A stretch of DNA of 64,000 bases from UBA2561 sp964577275 (GTDB taxonomy: Bacteria > Bacteroidota > Bacteroidia > Cytophagales > Thermoflexibacteraceae): contig CAZNYR010000006.1 in assembly GCA_964577275.1 (NCBI GenBank), positions 1 through 64,000 on the forward strand. Reading direction: 5' to 3'. The notes beneath the pieces were generated by a model, which ran no database searches, was not told where the DNA came from, and saw nothing but the letters and a program-made list of their open reading frames with translations. The position numbers and the translations under genes are program-made. This document shows, piece after piece, positions 25,099 to 34,642 of this stretch (position 1 is the stretch's first letter; every line of letters begins with the position of its first letter).

Positions 25099-25413
25099 TT
25101 AATTTAATTTAACTGCTGTACCATAAGCCAAAATTTCAGAGGCACCTTGCATGACCGTTGAGGTGGTCAATCGAACATTAACTATCGCATCCGCACCCAA
25201 TCGCTGGGCATCTTCGACCATTCGTTGCATCGCCTGCTCTCTGGAGTCGGCTTGAAGTTTGGTATATTCTTCAATTTCACCACCCACAATATTTTTTAAG
25301 CCTGCAAAAATATCACTCCCGATACTTTTGGCGCGGACGGTACTCCCTCTGGCAATGCCCAAAATTTGAGTAATTTCCCGATGAGGGATGCGTTCTGTCG
25401 TGCAAAGAATCAT
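25099..25413 (-). CDS. YbjQ/UPF0145 family protein
   Basis: 104 residues from ATG 25413 (MILCTTERIPHREI); the upstream in-frame extension is basic and atypical. It matches the YbjQ family along its whole length: ILGIARGSTVRAKSIGSDIF, GLKNIVGGEIEEYTKLQADSREQAMQRM, and EDAQRLGADAIVNVRLTTSTVMQGASEILAYGTAVKL. These small proteins form pentamers in solved structures and are of unknown function. It is cotranscribed by spacing with the 42-residue membrane protein. Confidence 0.9.
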   Translation of the reverse strand: MILCTTERIPHREITQILGIARGSTVRAKSIGSDIFAGLKNIVGGEIEEYTKLQADSREQAMQRMVEDAQRLGADAIVNVRLTTSTVMQGASEILAYGTAVKLN

Positions 25414-25802
25414 ACTTTTAATAATTTTTATAAATAATTTAGACATAAAAATTCTACTAACTTTTACGTAAAACTTGATAAAAATGATTGTTTTTTTCAG
25501 AAATATTACATTTTATTTTTAAATCAGTTTAATATATAAACTTATTTTTACATTTGCGATATTTTTTTCCTCAAAAAAACATTTGCTAATATTACATAAT
25601 TGTTACATAATTTGTAATTTTGTAACATAAACACCGCACCAGAAGAGTCATGGATTTTACAAAAATATTTTTAACTTCCTGATTATCAATATAAAAAACA
25701 AGTTTTAAAATTATTTTTTTACTCCAAAATTCATTATTTGATAATATTAGCGGTGATATTTTATGTTAAATTTTCAAAGGATTTTTAAAACTAAATACGA
25801 CA
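25414..25802. other. Divergent AT-rich intergenic region
   Basis: About 390 bp between the YbjQ and GH1 genes. It includes TGATTATCA at 25680-25688 and a TAATTTTG box at 25615-25622 that could be a Bacteroidota -7 element, without a matching -33. Nothing else was recognised. Confidence 0.4.
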
Positions 25803-27305
25803 ATGCGAAAGAATTTTAATTTACTTTGGATACTTTTTTTTGCACTTTTGGGGTGCAAAACCGAACAGAGCAAAGATTCTAAAAATCTTACATCACAAGA
25901 AATAAGACAAAAAATGTCATTTCCTGATGATTTTGTTTGGGGAACAGCCACCGCCGCCTACCAAATTGAAGGCGGATACCAAGCTGACGGAAAAGGGGCT
26001 TCAATTTGGGATACCTACACCAATGAGCATCATATTACGTTTTTTTTGACGGGCGAAAAGCAAACGGCAAATACGGCGATTAATCATTATGACCGAAAAC
26101 AATACCTTCAAGATATTCAACTGATGAAGCAAGCAGGTATCCGAAGTTACAGATTTTCAGTGGCTTGGAGTCGAATTTTGCCAGAAGGTATTGGCGAAAT
26201 TAATCCGAAAGGTGTGGCGTATTATGACCAGCTAATTGACGATTTATTGGCGCACGACATCGAGCCAGTGCTTACGATTTATCATTGGGATTTGCCTCAA
26301 AAATTAGCCGATAAAGGAGGCTGGACAAATCCTAAATCTGTTGATTGGTATGCAAATTACGCCAATATTATTTTTGACAAATACGGCGACCGAGTCAAAA
26401 AATTTATTACGTTTAATGAGCCTTTTATCAATCAATTATTTTTAGAACCCCTTATCCAACAGGGAATTAACCATGAAATTCCGCAATTTCCACCCTCCGA
26501 AAGGAGTTTCACCAAAAATGTTAAAAATGTACATCATTGGATGATAGCGCACGCCAAAGCCGTTCAAAATTATCGTCAAAAACAACTTGGCGGAACTATC
26601 GGAATTACGCTAAGTATTTCGCCTGTTTATCCCAAAACACAATCAACAGAAGACTTTTTGGCAATGAAACGCACGGATGGCATCCATAATCGTTGGTTTT
26701 TGGATGCGGTTTTGAAGGGCGAGTATCCGACTGATATTTTGCAATTATACCGCACGATTGAACCGCTCGAATTTTTGCCCAAAGACATGAGTTTGCTCCG
26801 AAATAATCCACCTGATTTTATTGGAATTAATTATTATGCGCCCACTCGTGTGCAATGGGATGAGGATGAATCTTTTGGTATTGAATTATTACCTAACCCC
26901 GATGATAATCAAGCCTTTAATGGCGAAGTTTATCCCGAAGGTTTGTACGATGCCTTGATGAAAATTAAAACTAATTATGGAAATCCAGTCGTTTATATCA
27001 CTGAAAATGGCGCAGGATTTGGCAAAAAAGATGACCAAATTCGGGACGGAAAAATTTATGATAATTTACGGTGCGATTACATTCGGGAGCATCTTGCCCA
27101 AGCAAACCGAGCCATCCAAAATGGTGCAAATTTGAAAGGATATTACTTATGGTCATTTTTCGATAATTTTGAATGGGTTTTTGGTTTTGACCGCCGTTTC
27201 GGAGTCGTTCATGTTGATTTTGAAACTCAAAAACGCACACCCAAACAAAGTTTTTATGAATATGCTAAAATTATTAAAAAACAGGATTTAAAAATGCCTT
27301 TGTAA
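25803..27305 (+). CDS. Lipoprotein family 1 glycoside hydrolase (beta-glucosidase)
   Basis: 500 residues. A lipoprotein signal peptide ends at ALLGC with the lipidated Cys at 18, then a short polar linker leads to a full GH1 catalytic domain (MSFPDDFVWGTATAAYQIEGG). The acid/base Glu is 206 in TFNEP and the nucleophile Glu is 401 in YITENG. The sugar-binding QIEGG, HWDLPQKL and SFFDNFEW segments are present. It should release terminal beta-linked glucose or a related sugar from oligosaccharides. A lipid anchor is unusual for GH1, which is mostly cytoplasmic. No sugar-uptake (SusCD) genes are adjacent. Confidence 0.92.
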   Translation: MRKNFNLLWILFFALLGCKTEQSKDSKNLTSQEIRQKMSFPDDFVWGTATAAYQIEGGYQADGKGASIWDTYTNEHHITFFLTGEKQTANTAINHYDRKQYLQDIQLMKQAGIRSYRFSVAWSRILPEGIGEINPKGVAYYDQLIDDLLAHDIEPVLTIYHWDLPQKLADKGGWTNPKSVDWYANYANIIFDKYGDRVKKFITFNEPFINQLFLEPLIQQGINHEIPQFPPSERSFTKNVKNVHHWMIAHAKAVQNYRQKQLGGTIGITLSISPVYPKTQSTEDFLAMKRTDGIHNRWFLDAVLKGEYPTDILQLYRTIEPLEFLPKDMSLLRNNPPDFIGINYYAPTRVQWDEDESFGIELLPNPDDNQAFNGEVYPEGLYDALMKIKTNYGNPVVYITENGAGFGKKDDQIRDGKIYDNLRCDYIREHLAQANRAIQNGANLKGYYLWSFFDNFEWVFGFDRRFGVVHVDFETQKRTPKQSFYEYAKIIKKQDLKMPL

Positions 27306-27316
27306 GTTTTATGACT

Positions 27317-27343
27317 TTTGATGAAATTTTAAATTTCATCAAA
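27317..27343. terminator. Hairpin between convergent GH1 and UbiA-like genes
   Basis: TTTGATGAAATTT / AAATTTCATCAAA, nearly a perfect palindrome. It overlaps the stop codon of the UbiA-like gene. The T- and A-rich flanks suit bidirectional termination. Confidence 0.5.
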
Positions 27344-28180
27344 GGTTATTCCCAGTTCTGACATCACAAATTGTAAGACAATAATTCCATCAATCCAACC
27401 CGTGTAATATAATTCGGGACGTTGGGGCGAAGCAAACAAAATAAGCATTCCAGCCACCACATAAGTCAATGAAAACGCCAATCCAACGCCCATCGGGAAA
27501 TACAATATCACAAATAGCTCGCTTATCCCTAAGATTAATATTCCTAAAAATTTGGTACGTCTAATGCTTTTTTGGGCTAACGTTCTCAAACCCGTGTGCT
27601 TATCCGTCCGAAAATCTCGAATATCAAACGGCAAAGTAATTGCGATAATAAATAAAAATTGTACAAAAAATAAAATGAGAACATTAGACTCAAAAATTGC
27701 TTTTTGTAGTTCGACCAACGGCAAGACCACCGAAACGCAAGCCCAGACATAAGCAACCAGCACCACCTTGAGATACGGAATTTGGCGTAAACTTCCTAAA
27801 TTTATATTTTTTGAAACAAAAAAGGGTTTGAATTTGAGCGGAATTGTATAAAAAATCGAAATAAATCCCAAATGAGCCAAAAATAATACCACATTTAATC
27901 CCGAAAATAAAGCCACTATAAGGCTAAAAATGCCCGAAAAAACCGCCAAAAATTGCAATATTTGGCGGTTTTTTTCCATAAAAATAAACTTTCGGGAAAT
28001 CGGTTTGGAGATATAAAAGGTGGACAAATTGTAGGTACAAAGCGTAGCCAAAAACACCAAAAAGTACAATTTCCATGATAATTTTAGTCCCAAAATATGT
28101 GCAGAACTTTGCATCAATGCCATTGCCCCAATCGAAATCCAGAAATTACCATAGACCACCCAGTTGATGATTTTAGACAC
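27329..28180 (-). CDS. UbiA-superfamily-like membrane protein
   Basis: 283 residues with about eight or nine membrane helices. The second Asp-rich motif of UbiA prenyltransferases is recognisable in ITLPFDIRDFRTDKHTGLRTLAQ (~190-212). However, the first motif, usually NDxxDxxxD, reads NLSTFYISKP (~51-60) and has no aspartate. Without it, binding of prenyl diphosphate with Mg2+ is doubtful, so the protein may have another substrate or be inactive. It starts 12 bp after the stop of the secreted-protein gene, in one leftward operon. Confidence 0.6.
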   Translation of the reverse strand: MSKIINWVVYGNFWISIGAMALMQSSAHILGLKLSWKLYFLVFLATLCTYNLSTFYISKPISRKFIFMEKNRQILQFLAVFSGIFSLIVALFSGLNVVLFLAHLGFISIFYTIPLKFKPFFVSKNINLGSLRQIPYLKVVLVAYVWACVSVVLPLVELQKAIFESNVLILFFVQFLFIIAITLPFDIRDFRTDKHTGLRTLAQKSIRRTKFLGILILGISELFVILYFPMGVGLAFSLTYVVAGMLILFASPQRPELYYTGWIDGIIVLQFVMSELGITFDEI

Positions 28181-28192
28181 GCTTCAGAATGG

Positions 28193-28729
28193 TTAAATTT
28201 TACTTTCAAAAAAAACTTTAATGCTCTCAATATGCTGATTTAAACCGTCCTTGGTGTACGAAATTTTGATATTATATTCACCATTATTGGCAAAAAACCA
28301 GCGTGTAGTCCAATTAGAAAATTTGATGTTTGGCGCAAGTTCTTTGATGTAATCAATTTTGTATAATGCCTTGATTCTCTTGCCATTAAGATAGAGTGTC
28401 CCGTTAAATTTGCCAAGTGCATCATCCTGAAAAGATACGCGAAATTCGGCAATTTCATCCGAGTTTGCCTTGCCAATCAGAATAATTCCTCGCCCTTGTT
28501 CAAAGTGATACAAGACCGTGCCTCGTTCGGTGTGTTTTTGAGCTTTCCCAAAAACCAATTCATAGTCCGAGAGGGTCGAACTTTCATCAAACGAAAAGGT
28601 ATAGCCACTGCTATTGATGTAAATTTTTTGGTGTTCGTAGTCGAGATTAATGCGAAACCCGTTGGGTTCGTTGGCAATGTCTGCAAAACCAAACAGGGCA
28701 AATGCCAAAAAGGTCATTATTGGTTTCAT
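28193..28729 (-). CDS. Secreted protein of unknown function
   Basis: 178 residues with a short signal peptide (IMTFLAFALFGFADIANE). The mature part is predicted beta-rich, with repeated strand-turn pairs (EHQKIYINSSGYTFSF, GTVLYHFEQGRGIILIG, GKFNGTLYLNGKRIKAL, GEYNIKISYTKDG). No catalytic or metal motif was recognised. It is the first gene of a two-gene operon with the UbiA-like protein, which hints at a shared envelope role. Confidence 0.55.
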   Translation of the reverse strand: MKPIMTFLAFALFGFADIANEPNGFRINLDYEHQKIYINSSGYTFSFDESSTLSDYELVFGKAQKHTERGTVLYHFEQGRGIILIGKANSDEIAEFRVSFQDDALGKFNGTLYLNGKRIKALYKIDYIKELAPNIKFSNWTTRWFFANNGEYNIKISYTKDGLNQHIESIKVFFESKI

Positions 28730-28872
28730 TTTTCGGGATAATTGTTTGATTATGAATTAGTTTGAATGTTATTTGATGTAACGTTTGCGTTTTCTGAAAT
28801 GATGCGTCCTACGAACAAAATCCACGTAGATTTAGATGTAATTTCTATGGTCATAAAAGAATTATTTAAAAC

Positions 28873-30138
28873 TTAATTTAGTTTTTTTTTCCATAAAATA
28901 CACCAATATTGTACTAATGATAAAACCTTTTTAGTATTCATTAAATAACTAATCATAAAAATATTATAGATTTCATATATATTTTTATGTTTAATACGTA
29001 AAATCCGACCCATTTGGCTGTACATTTTAATCCGTTCGGGGTGTGCCAAACAATCCGCCAACACTTCCGAACTCAATGCCATGTGGCACAAATTAGGGTG
29101 CATGATACTGGGACGCAATCCTTTACGGATATGAAATTCAAAAACTTGCTCATAATCAAGTAGATAAAGATATGTTTTTCGTGCTTTCTGCCGCATCCAA
29201 AATGGTGTTTTTTTCCGAAAATGGGTCAAAAATTTCAACGTTTTTTCTTGCAATTCAGCGAGTTCAACTTTCTGATTTTCAATAATATCCAGCGATTTAG
29301 GTGCAATATCTGTCCATTTTTGGAGTGCTTTTTCGGTTTCTGGAATTTTGCCCAATTCTAAGGCATGATTGATAAAAAGTAGCGCAACGCGCGCATAGGC
29401 ACTTCGATTAACCAGCGTTATCATTTCTGACAACGTATTGAAATAATGTGTTAAATTATGGTTTTCTTCATTCATATAATACATGAACTCGCCAAGTGGC
29501 ACGACTAACTGGGGGTCGAAGAGTTCGAGTTGTTCCATAAAAGTCGTTACACTTTCATCGGCAGCCTCCAATAGAGAATCTTCATCTGTCTGGAAATCAG
29601 GCACATACGTATTAAAATTATGGCGAGTAAGCAACCATTCGGGTTCTGAACCGATTTTTTTGAATACTTTTCGACCTTTTCTATTATTCAAAATTGGTGC
29701 ATTAGAACAATTTAATACGCTGATTTCCTGCGAGTTAAAACACGCCCATGCGCCCTCTCCGTAGGCTTCGGAAAGCATCGAAAAATCATCCGAAAGTTTG
29801 ACCCAACTATCCGCCGTCAGCTCGATGGCGTTCAAAAATCCTAACTCCTGACATTCCCGAATTAATTGTTTGCTAAATCCTTGATAATACAAAATCGTAA
29901 TTTTTTCGCGGTATTCGAGAGGGATTTTTTGTAGGGTTGGTATCGAAAATCGGTCGAGTTGCTCGCCCGAAAACCAAATGTAATTTACGGTTTTAAATTC
30001 CTGATAATCAAATACTGAGGGAGCTAATAAGCCCATGCTATTGGCATAAATATTTCCTTCTAACCACGGGTCGCAGACCAAGCGTAAGCCTCGATACTCA
30101 AGCAAAATTCCCGCATGATTGAGAAGCGTAATTTTCAT
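28873..30138 (-). CDS. Metallo-beta-lactamase-fold protein lacking metal ligands
   Basis: 421 residues from ATG 30138 (MKITLLNHAGILLEYRGLRLVCDPWLEG). That opening is typical of UlaG/CMP-Neu5Ac-hydroxylase-like metallo-beta-lactamase proteins. Where the metal motif HxHxDH should follow, the sequence reads IWFSGEQLDRFSIPTL: only the Asp is kept and the His positions are Ser, Glu/Gln and Arg. Residues ~190-300 include LLTRHNFNTYVPDFQ and ELFDPQLVVPLGEFMYY. The C-terminal ~130 residues are helical (MRQKARKTYLYLLDYE). It is probably a non-catalytic relative. The gene is alone on this strand, divergent from the Cache sensor. Confidence 0.6.
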   Translation of the reverse strand: MKITLLNHAGILLEYRGLRLVCDPWLEGNIYANSMGLLAPSVFDYQEFKTVNYIWFSGEQLDRFSIPTLQKIPLEYREKITILYYQGFSKQLIRECQELGFLNAIELTADSWVKLSDDFSMLSEAYGEGAWACFNSQEISVLNCSNAPILNNRKGRKVFKKIGSEPEWLLTRHNFNTYVPDFQTDEDSLLEAADESVTTFMEQLELFDPQLVVPLGEFMYYMNEENHNLTHYFNTLSEMITLVNRSAYARVALLFINHALELGKIPETEKALQKWTDIAPKSLDIIENQKVELAELQEKTLKFLTHFRKKTPFWMRQKARKTYLYLLDYEQVFEFHIRKGLRPSIMHPNLCHMALSSEVLADCLAHPERIKMYSQMGRILRIKHKNIYEIYNIFMISYLMNTKKVLSLVQYWCILWKKKLN

Positions 30139-30430
30139 AAAATATGTATTTAAATAATATTTTAGACTTTGTTGATGCACTCCAATTTATGACACATTCA
30201 TAAAAGATTCTTGCAAAATTGCTTAATTTTGAGTAGGAAAAAATAATGGAATCAAATACAAAAATCAACAAGAACAAAATTAAGGAAGTGTAGGCATTAA
30301 TTCAAGCGAATTCCGAATAAAGGATTTTCCTTCAAAAGGAACTTGGGTCGGAATTATCCTTATTTTGTTATCTGGTAAACTTTTTGCTTTTCATTTGGAA
30401 AATTGCCACAAAAAAATAGCCACAAACAAC

Positions 30431-32401
30431 ATGGAAAAAATATATGATTTCATCAAAAATATTAATAATATTAGTATTACGCTTAAAATTATTATTTTAA
30501 ATAGTTTGGGTGTGTTATTAGTTTCGACAGTAACGGCTTGGATAGGCATTGAATATGTCCGCAAAGAAACTGAAGAGTTAAGCAAAAAAACATTTTCCCG
30601 TGAAATTCATGACATTATGGGGCTGATGTCATACGCCAATGAACGCTACGAACGCGGCGAAATTTCCTTGTCCGAAGCACAGGAATCAGTCAGGCGTTAT
30701 GTTTTAGGCATCAAAAATGCCAATGGCGTGCGAAATTTAGCGACCTCCAAATTATTTGACCGCAATGCCGATATTGTCGTTTGGGCAAATGACCAAAACG
30801 GGACAGTCGTGATGAATACCTATGACGAGGGCAAAAACTTATGGGACATGAAAGTAAACGGACGCTTCGTAATGCGGGAAACGTGGGCAAATCCGAACAA
30901 AACAGGCGAATTATTTTCTGAATATTGGAAAAATGCCGATGCAAGCCCAAAAATGTGGTGGGCTTACACCGAATTTTATGCGCCGTGGGGCTGGATTGTC
31001 GGGACAGGCGGTCTGAAAAGTCAATTATATGATGCCCGAATCCGCACGCTACAAGCCGAATTTATTGCCATTACGTTACTTTTAATGATTTTTACGGGGG
31101 TCGTTACCTACTTTTTGATTCGTAAAATTTCAGACCCCATTCGGGATGGCGTAAAACTGGCAGAAAATATTGCCCAAGGCGATGTATCTGACCGATTATC
31201 CTATACATTTTATGACGAAACAGGACAACTCGCCGAATCGCTCAATAAAATGTCTGATAATTTGGCTCAAAAAACGGAGTTTGCCGAGCAGATTCGGCAG
31301 GGAAATCTAACGGCTGATTTTGAGGCAATTAGCGAAAAAGACACGCTCGGACTTGCGCTGTTAGCCATGCGAGAAAGTTTATTAACAAATCAACAAGAAA
31401 CATACAGACGCAATCGCTTCAATGAAAATTTAGCTAAATTTGATGATATTTTACGCACGTATTCCCATGATTTACAGATACTTGCCGATAAATTAATCTT
31501 GACGATTGTCCGAGAAATGAAAGCCGTACAGGGCGGATTATTTTTCGTCAAGGAGGATAAAAAACAACAAAAATACCTCGAACTGACTGCCTGTTTTGCG
31601 TATGACCGCAAAAAATATAAGACCAAAAAAATTCTCCCTAACGAAGGATTGGTCGGGCAGACTTATTTGGAAAAAAAAAATATATATATGACCCGCATTC
31701 CAAACGATTACGTACACGTAACTTCGGGCTTGGGTGAAACTAATCCGAATTGTATCTTATTGATTCCCTTGATGTTAAATCAAGAAGTACTCGGCGTATT
31801 GGAGTTGGCTTCCTTCCAGAAATACGAGCCGTATGAAGTCGAATTTTTAGAAAAATTAGGCGAACACATTGCCGCCACGTATGCGGGCATCCAAAATGCA
31901 GCGCAAACCAAAAATTTATTGCTCATTTCGCAAGCTCAAGAACAAGAATTACGCACACGAGAGGAGGAAATGCGTCAGAATATGGAGGAATTACAAAGCA
32001 CCCAAGAACAAATGCGGCGCAAAGAAAAAGCCATGAATCGGGTGCTTGACCAAGCCAGCAAAAAGGAAAATAAAATCACTCGGAAGCTCCAGAAAGCCAA
32101 CGAAAACGTAACGTTTTATGAACACATTTTGGATTCGATTCATTTGCCTATTGCCGTAACCGACCCACAGATGAATCCCATTTTTATCAACGAAACGATG
32201 GCAAAACGATTCGGGATTGAGCGCATTCATTTATTTGAACATTTAGACCAAATTCGGCAGGATTTGGATAAAAATAAAACTGAAAATACGCTTCATATTT
32301 CCCTTTCGGAAATCAAAGACCGCAAAGGAACAACGGCGGGTTTTGTCGAAATTATTTGGAATGAATCTCCTGAAAATCAAGTTATTAGAGATGAAAATTA
32401 A
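30431..32401 (+). CDS. Cache-HAMP-GAF-PAS sensor protein without kinase
   Basis: 656 residues from ATG 30431 (MEKIYDFIKN). One membrane helix at ~20-40 and another at ~212-232 bracket a periplasmic single Cache domain, with the signature NGTVVMNTYDEGKNLWDM, GELFSEYWKNA and WGWIVGTGG. Then come HAMP (IRKISDPIRDGVKLAENIAQG, ~233-290), a GAF domain (~335-480: MKAVQGGLFFVKED, LPNEGLVGQTYL, PLMLNQEVLGVLELAS), a coiled coil, and a PAS-like C-terminus (ILDSIHLPIAVTDPQMNPIFIN). There is no histidine kinase, cyclase or methyl-accepting region. Its last 11 bp overlap the start of the SpoIIE phosphatase gene, so the pair is probably one signalling unit. Confidence 0.8.
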   Translation: MEKIYDFIKNINNISITLKIIILNSLGVLLVSTVTAWIGIEYVRKETEELSKKTFSREIHDIMGLMSYANERYERGEISLSEAQESVRRYVLGIKNANGVRNLATSKLFDRNADIVVWANDQNGTVVMNTYDEGKNLWDMKVNGRFVMRETWANPNKTGELFSEYWKNADASPKMWWAYTEFYAPWGWIVGTGGLKSQLYDARIRTLQAEFIAITLLLMIFTGVVTYFLIRKISDPIRDGVKLAENIAQGDVSDRLSYTFYDETGQLAESLNKMSDNLAQKTEFAEQIRQGNLTADFEAISEKDTLGLALLAMRESLLTNQQETYRRNRFNENLAKFDDILRTYSHDLQILADKLILTIVREMKAVQGGLFFVKEDKKQQKYLELTACFAYDRKKYKTKKILPNEGLVGQTYLEKKNIYMTRIPNDYVHVTSGLGETNPNCILLIPLMLNQEVLGVLELASFQKYEPYEVEFLEKLGEHIAATYAGIQNAAQTKNLLLISQAQEQELRTREEEMRQNMEELQSTQEQMRRKEKAMNRVLDQASKKENKITRKLQKANENVTFYEHILDSIHLPIAVTDPQMNPIFINETMAKRFGIERIHLFEHLDQIRQDLDKNKTENTLHISLSEIKDRKGTTAGFVEIIWNESPENQVIRDEN

Positions 32402-34613
32402 CCTCGTATGTCGTTTCATTTTGCTTTTGATGCTATTGGGCTTGAGTTCGTGTGCCACAACCCAATACCCTCAGGCGCAACAGGGAATTTTGGATTTATC
32501 GCATGAAAATTTGCCCGAAAATTTTGTGATTACTTTGGGTGGCGAGTGGGAATTTTATTGGGATAAACTTTACAAACCGCAAGATTTTACGGCTCAAAAT
32601 TTTGAAAAAAAATACATTTCTGTTCCCGGTTCTTGGACTTCAAAAACGAACAAGAACGGCAAAAATTACCCTTCGGAAGGCAGGGCAACGTATCGTTTAC
32701 GAGTTATTTTGCCCAAAAACACGCATCAAGTCGATATTTTGATGCCTTCCATCTGGACGGCGGAGCGCACTTGGATTAATCAACGGCGCATCGCCCCAAG
32801 AGGCAATCAATTTTTAACGCCAGATTCCCTACAACAGGCGATTCTGGGCATGACACAAACCATACAAACCCTTGATAATCAGGTAGAAATTGTTGTGCAA
32901 GTCGGCAATCAAAATTTTTTTATTGCAGGTTTGGTTCAGAATTTCAAACTTGGCGGCAAGGGCGAACTTATCAAACAAAAAAACCTGACCAACGTCAGGC
33001 AACTGATGGGCTTGGGTGTTTTGTATGCGATGAGTTTGTATCATTTTATTTTGTACTTTTTTAGGAAAAGTAATAAATCAACTTTGTACTTCGGAATCAT
33101 TTGTTTTCTGATAGGGCTTCGATTAAGCATTTTCGGAGAACATTATATTTATGAATATTTGCATCTTCATTCGGGATTTTTTACGACAGGCATTCAGGTC
33201 AAAACCTATTATTTGAGTAATGCACTTTTAGTGCCGTTTGGCTTGTTGTATGTGCATCGACTGTATCCGCAAGAGGCTACGCTGAAAATCGGTAATTTTC
33301 TGTACCGGGTTTTAAAATCACTTGGTTTCAGAAATTTTGCCAATAAATACGAAAATGAGCTTCAAAAAATACTTTTGATTCATATTTCCATTCTCATTTT
33401 AGGGAGTTATGCCTTTATCGGAATTCTAATGCCTTTCGGTATTTTTACCAAAATATTGATTCCGATGCAAGTTTTTGTATTCGGATTTGCTGCTTATTTG
33501 GTATTTATTTTGATAAAATCTGCCATTCACAAACGCCGAGAATCACGGCTACAATTACTCGGGATTTTTACCGTAGTTTTTGCAGGCGTAAACGAAGCCT
33601 TGCATTCTATGGGCTTTGAGATTGTAGGCGAATTAGAACTTTTGCCTTTTGCTTTTGGTATTTTTCTAAGTTTACAATTTTTGATTATTGCCAAAAGATT
33701 TTCCAGAGCATTTTCGGAAGTGGAAGATTTATCGGCTAATTTGGAGCGTAAAGTCATCGAACGCACTGCCGAAGTAACTCAACAAAAAGAAGAACTCGAA
33801 ATACAGGGCGAATTGTTGCTTGAACAAAACGTTACGCTCGAAAAAACAAATAAACACATCACCGACAGCGTGCGATATGCACGGCGCATTCAGCGTGCGG
33901 TACTGGGAAGTGAAGATTTAATTTCCGAGCAGTTTCGGGAAGCATTTGTTATGCTTTTGCCTAAGGATATTGTTTCGGGTGATTTTTATTTTTATGATTG
34001 CAAAAACGAGATGCAGGTTTTGGTGGCTGCCGATTGCACGGGACACGGGGTGCCAGGCGCATTTATGACGATTATGGGGCATAATTTTCTGGAAGAAATC
34101 ATTACACACGGCAACATCACCGACCCCGCACAAATTTTATACCAACTCAATCGAAGAGTAATGCTTTCGCTCCAAAAAAGTGGTCGAGAAACTGCTAATG
34201 ATGGCATGGATGCCTCGATTTTGGCAATTCATACGCCAACCCAGACCCTACACTATGCGGGTGCAAAAAACCCGTTGTATCGTGTATGCGTCAATGGCGA
34301 AATGCACCAATACAAAGGCTCACGCTCAACGATTGGCGGTTCAAGCCGATTACAGGACAAAAAATCATTCGTTACCACGACCATTCAGTACCAACCTTCG
34401 GAGGTATTTTATATTTTTTCGGATGGATTTCAAGACCAATTCGGTGGCACGGCGGGACGCAAATATTTGACGGCAAATTTCCGAAAATTTTTACTTCAAA
34501 TCAGCCCATTGCCCATGGACAAACAAAAACGAAAATTACGCCGAGAGCTACAACAATGGCAAGAATATCGTCCACAAACCGATGATATTTTAGTCATTGG
34601 AATTCGACTTTAA
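32391..34613 (+). CDS. 7TM-DISM receptor with SpoIIE (PP2C-type) phosphatase output
   Basis: 740 residues from ATG 32391, overlapping the Cache gene by 11 bp. Lipoprotein-like signal (LLGLSSC), then an extracytoplasmic jelly-roll DISM domain (~25-185: WEFYWDKLYKP, VPGSW, GRATYRLRV). Seven membrane helices follow (~200-430), then a coiled coil (LERKVIERTAEVTQQKEEL) and a C-terminal SpoIIE domain. The phosphatase metal residues are in IVSGDFYFYD, ADCTGHGVPGAFM, NDGMDASI and FSDGFQDQFGG, with the terminal TDDILVIG. It should dephosphorylate a Ser/Thr-phosphorylated partner in response to an external ligand. No STAS antagonist gene is next to it. Confidence 0.88.
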   Translation: MKINLVCRFILLLMLLGLSSCATTQYPQAQQGILDLSHENLPENFVITLGGEWEFYWDKLYKPQDFTAQNFEKKYISVPGSWTSKTNKNGKNYPSEGRATYRLRVILPKNTHQVDILMPSIWTAERTWINQRRIAPRGNQFLTPDSLQQAILGMTQTIQTLDNQVEIVVQVGNQNFFIAGLVQNFKLGGKGELIKQKNLTNVRQLMGLGVLYAMSLYHFILYFFRKSNKSTLYFGIICFLIGLRLSIFGEHYIYEYLHLHSGFFTTGIQVKTYYLSNALLVPFGLLYVHRLYPQEATLKIGNFLYRVLKSLGFRNFANKYENELQKILLIHISILILGSYAFIGILMPFGIFTKILIPMQVFVFGFAAYLVFILIKSAIHKRRESRLQLLGIFTVVFAGVNEALHSMGFEIVGELELLPFAFGIFLSLQFLIIAKRFSRAFSEVEDLSANLERKVIERTAEVTQQKEELEIQGELLLEQNVTLEKTNKHITDSVRYARRIQRAVLGSEDLISEQFREAFVMLLPKDIVSGDFYFYDCKNEMQVLVAADCTGHGVPGAFMTIMGHNFLEEIITHGNITDPAQILYQLNRRVMLSLQKSGRETANDGMDASILAIHTPTQTLHYAGAKNPLYRVCVNGEMHQYKGSRSTIGGSSRLQDKKSFVTTTIQYQPSEVFYIFSDGFQDQFGGTAGRKYLTANFRKFLLQISPLPMDKQKRKLRRELQQWQEYRPQTDDILVIGIRL

Positions 34614-34628
34614 AATAGCATAATTACT

Positions 34629-34637
34629 TGATAATCA
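34629..34637. other. TGATAATCA between convergent genes
   Basis: The 9-bp core sits 15 bp after the SpoIIE stop and 5 bp before the menC stop. Convergent genes have no promoter here, so this member is not a conventional operator. Confidence 0.3.
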
Positions 34638-34642
34638 GCAAA

